Of a DNA stretch of 64,000 nt, positions 57,201-64,000 are shown one piece after another. The DNA is from Biomphalaria glabrata (Eukaryota > Mollusca > Gastropoda > Planorbidae), in NCBI RefSeq assembly GCF_947242115.1, contig NC_074723.1, positions 31,380,043 to 31,444,042 on the forward strand. The letters run 5' to 3'. Each line of letters begins with the position of its first letter. The first letter of the stretch is position 1. The position numbers and the translations under genes were made by a program. Under the pieces are notes generated by a model. The model was not told the DNA's origin. It ran no database searches and saw nothing but the letters and a program-made list of their open reading frames with translations.

Positions 57201-60200
57201 TAATGCTTTAGTTATAGTCATAATGTGTCAGAAATTCATGCACTTTAATCAAACGTACAACTTTCCTTATCAGCATCAAAAACCACACGAACAACATTTC
57301 CATTTTTAAACGAAATTTTTGAACGAAAATGTCTCAGCGAAAATCGGAAAAATCTTGGAAGACAACAGCCACCACCTCCATCAGAACTACGTTGTCATCG
57401 AGATGTGGACGACGTCTGTCAATCAAGATTAGTCTAGAGCCAAACTGTGCAAAATCTCATTCGTTGCTTACTCGGTCAGACTGTATCAGGGCTAGTTGTC
57501 TAAGAAACGTGAATAGGATCAAGATGTCTGTGTGTGTGGTCGATCAATGAACTCTTTATGTTGTGTCTGTTCTATTTATGTGAATGTTTCTGTTGTTGTT
57601 TTTAGCACAGAAAAGATTCGTTGTAATCGTAACAAATGTTCATGAAGATCTATGCAGCTGTCTTAGCTCTAGTCTGAGTATTGAAATTGTCACCTTGTCA
57701 TGTTGACAATGGCAACGAGCCATTGGTCTCCATTACTCCCTAATGCCCACAGGTTATGACGTTACAGGCCTTTGATGACGCTTGCATTGTATATCATCGT
57801 AGGTAAAGAATTATTTCGCATGCAATCTGTATTGTTAGATACAGGTGTTATACAGGTATAGAGAAAGAAAAAGAAAAGAGAAAGAAATGCTTCCCCTGTC
57901 AGCTAGCCCTAGAACAGATGCATATACATGCACGGACTGTGGCAAACTCTGCTTCTCCTGAATTGGCTTGATCAGTAACTCCAGATTCTGCCCCATCTCA
58001 AGACTTAACCAAAGCCAGTGACTCATCTGGGCGCATCTATTGTCTTCCGAGACAGAAGGAGCAATATTTATACAGGTGATAAGTGTTATAAAGTTTAAAT
58101 ATGTGTAATATAGGTGCTCTATATGAGAAATATAGGCGTTATATACAGATGACAGGTGTTATATAGGTGAAATATAGGTGTTATATAGGTGAAATGTAGG
58201 TGTTACAAAAAATGAAATACAGGTGTTATATACAGATGACAGGTGTTATATAGGTGAAATGTAGGTGTTACAAAAAATGAAATACAGGTGTTATATACAG
58301 GTGATAGGTGTTATATAGATGGCATGTAGGTTACTGGTGTTATATAGGTGAAATATAGGTATTACATAGGTGAAATATAGGTATTACATAGGTGAAATAT
58401 AGGTGTTATAGAGGTGAAATATAGGTGTTATATAGGTGAAATATAGGTATTACATAGGTGAAATATAGGTGTTATAGAGGTGAAATATAGGTATTACATA
58501 GGTGAAATATAGGTATTACATAGGTTAAATATAGGTGTTATATAGGTGAAATATAGGTATTACATAGGTGAAATATAGGTGTTATATAGGTGAAATATAG
58601 GTGTTATATAGGTGAAATATAGGTATTACATAGGTGAAATATAGGTGTTATATAGTTGAAATATAGGTATTACATAGGTTAAATATAGGTATTACATAGG
58701 TGAAATATAGGTGTTATATAGGTGAAATATAGGTATTACATAGGTGAAATATAGGTGTTATAGAGGTGAAATATAGGTATTACATAGGTGAAATATAGGT
58801 ATTACATAGGTGAAATATAGGTGTTATATAGGTGAAATATAGGTATTACATAGGTGAAATATAGGTATTACATAGGTGAAATATAGGTATTACATAGGTG
58901 AAATATAGGTATTACATAGGTGAAATATAGGTGTTATATAGGTGAAATATAGGTATTACATAGGTGAAATATAGGTATTACATAGGTGAAATATAGGTGT
59001 TATATAGGTGAAATATAGGTATTACATAGGTGAAATATAGGTGTTATATAGGTGAAATATAGGTATTACATAGGTGAAATATAGGTGTTATAGAGGTGAA
59101 ATATAGGTATTACATAGGTGAAATATAGGTATTACATAGGTGAAATATAGGTACTACATAGGTGAAATATAGGTATTACATAGGTGAAATATAGGTGTTA
59201 TATAGGTGAAATATAGGTATTACATAGGTGAAATATAGGTGTTACATAGGTGAAATATAGGTAATACATAGGTGAAATATAGGTGTTATAGAGGTGAAAT
59301 ATAGGTGTTACATAGGTGAAATATAGGTATTACATAGGTGAAATATAGGTGTTACATAGGTGAAATATAGGTGTTATAGAGGTGAAATATAGGTATTACA
59401 TAGGTGAAATATAGGTGTTATAGAGGTGAAATATAGGTATTACATAGGTGAAATATAGGTTTTATAGAGGTGAAATATAGGTGTTACATAGGTGAAATAT
59501 AGGTATTACATAGGTGAAATATAGGTGTTACATAGGTGAAATATAGGTATTACATAGGTGAAATATAGGTATTACATAGGTGAAATATAGGTGTTATAGA
59601 GGTGAAATATAGGTATTACATAGGTGAAATATAGGTGTTATATAGGGGAAATATAGGTGTTATAGAGGTGAAATATAGGTATTACATAGGTGAATTATAG
59701 GTATTACATAGGTGAAATATAGGTGTTATATAGGTGAAATATAGGTATTACATAGGTGAAATATAGGTGTTATAGAGGTGAAATATAGGTATTACATAGG
59801 TGAAATATAGGTATTACATAGGTTAAATATAGGTGTTATAGAGGTGAAATATAGGTGTTATATAGGTGAAATATAGGTATTACATAGGTGAAATATAGGT
59901 GTTACATAGGTGAAATATAGGTATTACATAGGTGAAATATAGGTGTTACATAGGTGAAATATAGGTATTACATAGGTGAAATATAGGTATTACATAGGTG
60001 AAATATAGGTGTTATAGAGGTGAAATATAGGTATTACATAGGTGAAATATAGGTGTTATAGAGGTGAAATATAGGTATTACATAGGTGAAATATAGGTAT
60101 TACATAGGTGAAATATAGGTATTACATAGGTGAAATATAGGTGTTACATAGGTGAAATATAGGTATTACATAGGTGAAATATAGGTGTTACATAGGTGAA

Positions 60201-61978
60201 ATATAGGTGTTACATAGGTGAAATATAGGTATTACATAGGTGAAATATATGTGTTATAGAGGTGAAATATAGGTGTTATATAGGTGAAATATAGGTGATA
60301 GGTAGTTTTTAGGCTTTATATGTGTGAAATAAAGGTCTGTGTTACTTTTAGAAACCATGTAAAAGATTTGTCTTGGTTTGTGCGTCTAGTATTGTTAAGG
60401 TAAAAATAAGAAACTGGTTCATATAAACTTAGTTTGAACAAATGTGTTTTTTATTCAATATTACTTTGTACAAGACTATAGCCCAAACTAAGGCGGGCCT
60501 CTAAAAACTCTACCTTAGTGAATAATGAAGCCGCCAATGCACCAATGCTCAAATGTATTCAAGTCAAGTAATCGTAAATTCAAAAGCCCCCCCTCCTCCC
60601 CACCTAAAAAAGATTACACTACACTGAAAATTAATACATTAATATTAGATATCTTTGTATTACCTTCAAAAAGCATGATAATATTAGAGGTTCAATGAAC
60701 TCTTTGATGATTTCAGCGTTTCCTGAAAATTTCAGCTTGGGTCCTAAATGTGGAAAAAAAGAGTCATTGTTATATTTAAGTAACTTAATATTTTTTTTGT
60801 ACATCAACAACTTTCATTACTATGATACTAATCTCAAAACCTGGTTTTAATCTGGTTGTTCTTGTTCAATCTTTTTTGCCACTGCTTTGATTGGCACATT
60901 CAAACTCTCTTACAATTCAATATTACTCATAAAGAGAGAGACGCTAGTCTAATGGTTACATATATTTCAAGTCACTCTGTCTAGTACAATTTTTTACACC
61001 CATTCTCTGATTAAGTTGAAACTTTACATAATTATTTACCGAACAAAATATGAATCTATAAAAAAAATTAACCACTTATTTTTTTATTAATTAATTATTA
61101 ATTATTTTGTTTTGTATCGATCATGGGGAAATTACTTATCGAGAAGTGGGGCTGTATATGTGGAGTTATTCCCTTTATTACATTTTCTCGTTATTTTCCT
61201 CCCACTTTCCGTTCTCTTGACTGATGTGGCGGTATAGGTTATAGTAGCCCCTTTGTATATGTCGCCACTCTAAAATTTGAAGCTAACAATAGTTAACTAT
61301 AAAACCTTCGATTTACATAAGAAATTTGCTGGCACAACGGTTAGTGTGTTGTATAGTGAAAAGGATTGAGCCGTCGAGTTCCAATGGAGATCTTTCATTT
61401 TTTTTTTTAATAAATGCTTTTAAAAAGCGTTTACGGTAACATTTAAACTGATACCCCAGTCTTTCTCTCCTTCCTTTTTCACAACAGGTCTAGACAATTA
61501 ATAGGATCATAGCGTAACGAGAAAGCTAAAAGCATGAAATAAACAAAAACAATTGGTAAAAATATTTCTATTCGCACAGATTTATTGTTGTTGGTCTAGG
61601 TCTATTACAAACTTAATTGCATGACTGATCCAAACTAATTGATACAGCTGCGCTTAATATAAGCTTTGTTGTTTTTATTTAGTAATTTTTATTTTTTTCA
61701 TAGATTATTTTTAGCTTGGTAATGTAATATTATTACCTTATTTTTTAATCTTCTTCTAAGGAGTGCTACTTAATTAATTAATTGATCTAAATATAAGTTT
61801 AAACCCTAGGTTTAAACGTATAACATCAAATACTTGTACCTCAATACGTTGGTCTACAATGGAGGTATAATGTAAATAAAAACTTAAAATTACGAACAAC
61901 TTAATAAAATAAATTACTTGAACTGAACACTGGCACCATAAATGCACAGAGAATAACCTGTAGAATTAGAGCTCCCAT
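53627..61978 (-). CDS. FREP: FREP-D: single-Ig, short-linker fibrinogen-related gene, 4 exons; one junction unresolved
   Basis: The most divergent family member. Exons: 61978-61918 signal peptide; 60743-60664 first half of Ig2; 56924-56511 second half of Ig2 plus a short linker; 54276-53627 FBG. There is no Ig1-coding stretch between 61,917 and 60,744. The signal exon ends in phase 1 and could join the 80-nt exon directly, in frame. The linker is only about 50 residues against about 140 in A-C. At the join to the Ig2/linker exon the only visible acceptor (CCTCAG|AAACAAAT) leaves the frame off by one if the 80-nt exon is included, but in frame if it is skipped. So this is either a gene with an unusual splice form or a gene with a lesion. 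Introns contain the 22-bp and 25-bp arrays. Confidence 0.78.
54371..54632 (-). repeat. tRNA-derived SINE, family I, FREP-D intron
   Basis: Head GGAGGCGCGGTGGTTGAGTG with a degenerate B-box. It lies just upstream of the FBG exon of FREP-D. Confidence 0.72.
55101..55450. mobile_element. Solo LTR fossil, FREP-D intron
   Basis: About 350 bp, from TGTTATGGCA to GCGCCTAACA, flanked by GGTA on both sides. It looks like a whole terminal repeat and defines the ends of a family also present in FREP-A, B and C introns. Confidence 0.7.
55690..56375. repeat. 25-bp minisatellite, FREP-D intron
   Basis: About 27 units of AAATAGAAACATCGGAATCTGCTCT type, with AAATAG, GATAG and GGAAAG variants at the joint. 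It begins right after the Ig2/linker exon, in the following intron. Confidence 0.9.
56511..56924 (-). CDS. FREP: FREP-D exon with second half of Ig2 and short linker
   Basis: Encodes TNGVISTLSKDQAVAV, then QVIWKNPK and SGKYFCLAY with the second Ig2 cysteine, then KRVDTLEQLLEGNETKLRG and ALNLQRVNG. The donor AACG|GTAAAG was chosen because it leaves phase 1, which the FBG exon needs. A stronger-looking donor 41 bases further on (TCA|GTAAGT) would break the frame. Confidence 0.75.
57881..58066 (+). mobile_element. 3' terminus of the same LINE family in FREP-D intron
   Basis: Aligns to 28,215-28,395, including TGTGGCAAA, ATTGGCTTGAT, AGATTCTGCCCC and CCAGTGACTCAT. Severely 5'-truncated. It directly borders the 22-bp array. 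Confidence 0.75.
58066..60305. repeat. 22-bp minisatellite, FREP-D intron
   Basis: About 100 units of GGTGAAATATAGGTATTACATA type. Units come in a few classes: ATTACATA, GTTATATA, GTTATAGA and GTTACATA. The class order repeats in longer blocks. The degenerate leading edge is at 58,070-58,330. Confidence 0.92.
60664..60743 (-). CDS. FREP: FREP-D exon with first half of Ig2
   Basis: 80 nt between TTTAG and AAG|GTAATA, encoding PKLKFSGNAEIIKEFIEP and LILSCFLK. It aligns residue by residue with exon 3 of A-C and keeps the Ig cysteine. Confidence 0.75.
61918..61978 (-). CDS. FREP: FREP-D exon 1, signal peptide
   Basis: MGALILQVILCAFMVPVFSS, 61 nt, the same length and phase as in B and C but with a different sequence. 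Donor TCAA|GTAATT. Confidence 0.72.
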
Positions 61979-62016
61979 TTTAAGACAACACTAAATGATT
62001 AAGAACATGTGTACAA

Positions 62017-62023
62017 TTTTATA
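62017..62023 (-). promoter_or_regulatory. Probable TATA box of FREP-D
   Basis: TATAAAA on the minus strand, 39 bases before the ATG at 61978. Similar spacing to the other three genes, but the surroundings are not conserved. Confidence 0.5.
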
Positions 62024-62240
62024 AGATATATTTTTTTAAAAAAAGGAAACAACTTATCTTAAACTGGCCAATCAGAAATAGCCAGAGTTAAACCTCCTGT
62101 TGACTTCCAAAATGTAAATATTTATTTTATTTAGATTATAATGCAGGGGAGAAAGTAGAGCGTCTCAAACTTCAATAAGTCTTCTCCAATGCGTTTCTAG
62201 ATTCTACACATCAGTCTTATGTCAGAACCGTCAAGTCTCT

Positions 62241-62396
62241 CCCGAGTGTTATGGAGAGTCTATGTGTGTTTGTTTTGTGTGTTTCTATGGTGACGAGTGT
62301 TATGGAGAGTCTATGTGTGTTTGTTTTGTGTGTTTCTATGGTGACGAGTGTTATGGAGAGTCTATGTGTGTTTGTTTTGTGTGTTTCTATGGTGAC
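62241..62396. repeat. 51-bp tandem triplication
   Basis: Three near-identical units beginning GAGTGTTATGGAGAGTCTAT. Length divisible by three gives incidental open frames on both strands. Confidence 0.85.
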
Positions 62397-62456
62397 GGAG
62401 AAAGAATGATGCAAGATAGGTGGCATTGTCGTCAGCGGTCTTAGGGCAGACGACTC

Positions 62457-62852
62457 TTCATCTTCTTCTTCTTCTTGAAACTGTCAGGTAGAGTTGGAAC
62501 TCTAGGCCAGCAAAAGTGAACAAGAGCTCCCTCTCACCGGCCTGAATGAGAACAGTGTACACTGTTCTGTCTGGCGGGTGGGTCAGACTCGTGGCAAGAG
62601 GCCGCGTACACTAAGACCCCCGCCATTTTCCTTTTCTATACCAGGCTAACCGTGCGGGACACCTCATTTATGTAACGGCCCCTTGAGGAACAGCGCCTGG
62701 ATTGTGACAAGGTTGTGGAAGCACAGTGCAATGAGGATGCTCTCGCACCTCCTTAGGCATCCCCACGGGAGTCTTGTTTGCTACCCTTTAGCCTAATCCT
62801 CCTACGATCGTGTCCACCCGGGCGCCACTATGAGGCAGGGTAGCATGCCAGG
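62457..62852 (-). mobile_element. Retroposon with 13-bp target duplication
   Basis: 396 bp flanked by direct repeats GGGCAGACGACTC (62,444-62,456 and 62,853-62,865). The low-coordinate end is a CTT/CTTCTT tract, so on the minus strand the element ends in a GAA-type tail. It is GC-richer than its surroundings. No protein recognised; SINE-like or a LINE end. Confidence 0.7.
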
Positions 62853-62865
62853 GGGCAGACGACTC

Positions 62866-64000
62866 CAGAACGTGAGACTGAAAAGAATATTTGAGTGAGT
62901 TCGATTTTGTTCTAAATACCTTTTATATTATTCCTAAATTCTACCAAAATTTATTTTCATTTCATATCAAGTTGATTTTGTCTATTTTGCCATTTGTATA
63001 CTAAATATGGTTCACAAAGAATTTATTCAAGTCGTTTTAAGTTTTATAAGTTAAGATATAATACGCCTACAAACATTTAGTTGTCTACCATCGGTCTGAT
63101 GCTACAAATCAACTACCATCAACTTCACAGACAGGGGCGTAGCCAGGGTGGGCGAGGTGCGGATAATCATAAGATCCTTTCGGGCCCCTACTTGATGGAG
63201 GCCCCCAACTGAGCCATTTTCAATGATACCTACAGCAAGCAGCACATATACAGCACTAGAAATAGTGCTATACAGACGCCGGGGCAGTGACTTTCTAACG
63301 GTTTAAATGCCAGGAAACACGTGGCGCAAGGTCCCGATGGGGTGTTCGGTCTAAGGAAGCATCATTGGTATCAGTTTGAGAACAACTGGGCTAAAGAATA
63401 ATAACACTTTTCGTGTTTTTTTTAATTGAAATCTACCAGGTCATCTCAAACTCTTAATCTCCTTATATAGAGGTTAATATATCTATACAGCTTTGTATAT
63501 ACATTTCGAGGTAGTGTCAGATTCCTGGAAATAGCAGAGGAGTTCTCACGTAGACGCTATCTTCTGTTGAAAGGAGGTCAAGGGAGCTTCGTTGGGAGTG
63601 GGAAAAAAAATTTGTTGTAAGCAGCTCAGTGTCAAGCAACGTAAAGAAACATACGAAGATTAGAAAATTGCCAAGTTTCATTTTCTAGCTAGATCCAAGA
63701 TTGAAACCAGTGATTCCCAAAAAGGTCTAGTGGTCATCCCCGTCTCTTTGCTTGTATTTGTGTGTATTGTTTGTGCGCTTCCGCGGTGATGTGTAATTGA
63801 ACTATATACAAACTCAAAGGAGGTAATGCCGAGCTCAAAGCTGGAACAGCAACACCGACGAAAGGCTAACAATCGATAAATAGAGTCGACGCTAGTGTTG
63901 AAATAACAAAACACTTTTAATACTCAATGCGGGAACCGTCGGATGCCCTCTATTACTACCCGTCTCTAGAATTCTTCTGATTCCTACTGTAAATGAGAAA
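62866..64000. other. No gene recognised
   Basis: AT-rich, with short frames only. GGGGCGTAGCCAGGGTGG at 63,126 and TTTGAGAACAACTGGGC near 63,377 look like pieces of dispersed elements, but ends could not be set. Confidence 0.45.

Noticed and set aside
57329-57550. 73-codon plus-strand frame in FREP-D intron
   Set aside because: No recognisable domain and no paralogous support.
58066-60305. CRISPR-like regular repeat
   Set aside because: Units are directly adjacent without unique spacers, in an animal intron; it is a minisatellite.

Overview
This window looks like nuclear DNA of a freshwater pulmonate snail, most likely Biomphalaria or a close relative (inference). It is AT-rich and intron-rich, full of decayed LINE, SINE and MITE copies and minisatellites. 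All recognisable host genes encode fibrinogen-related proteins (FREPs): secreted lectins with N-terminal immunoglobulin (Ig) domains, a coiled-coil linker and a C-terminal fibrinogen (FBG) domain. That domain order is known from gastropod haemolymph immunity.

Four FREP genes lie head to tail, all on the minus strand, so each gene's 5' end has the higher coordinate. FREP-A spans 14,471-5,392, FREP-B 33,504-22,158, FREP-C 47,729-40,091 and FREP-D 61,978-53,627. A, B and C share a five-exon plan: signal peptide; Ig1; first half of Ig2; second half of Ig2 plus coiled coil; FBG. By-eye exon assembly gives 634, 634 and 633 residues with all phases matching, provided the second AG of a tandem AGAG acceptor is used at exon 4. 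FREP-D has no Ig1 exon, a much shorter linker and a phase conflict at one junction. Each gene has a TATA box about 35-45 bases before the ATG. A decayed FBG fragment lies just 3' of FREP-A.

The main structural result is a tandem duplication of order X-Y-X'-Y'. X (about 5.97-18.33 kb) holds FREP-A from the start of its FBG exon through its upstream region. X' (about 22.73-36.69 kb) is the same for FREP-B. Y (about 18.33-22.73 kb) and Y' (about 37.84-40.68 kb) hold the 3' flank and most of the FBG exon of FREP-B and FREP-C. FREP-B is therefore a chimera: FREP-A-like Ig and coiled-coil exons joined to a FREP-C-like FBG domain, with the switch near base 22,731-22,737 inside the FBG exon. One unequal crossover between the FBG exons of an A-like and a C-like gene explains both the chimera and the duplication.

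Events after the duplication can be read by comparing copies: a 5'-truncated LINE inserted in FREP-B (26,547-28,394), a solo LTR only in Y (21,170-21,707), a 45-bp minisatellite at about 14 copies in X but one in X', and a GATA/GACA tract much longer in X'. The rest is repeats: 24-bp, 25-bp and 22-bp arrays, two tRNA-derived SINE families, several LINE 3' ends, a hAT-type MITE with 8-bp target duplications, two inverted-repeat elements, and solo LTR fossils. No rRNA, CRISPR or bacterial-type feature was seen.
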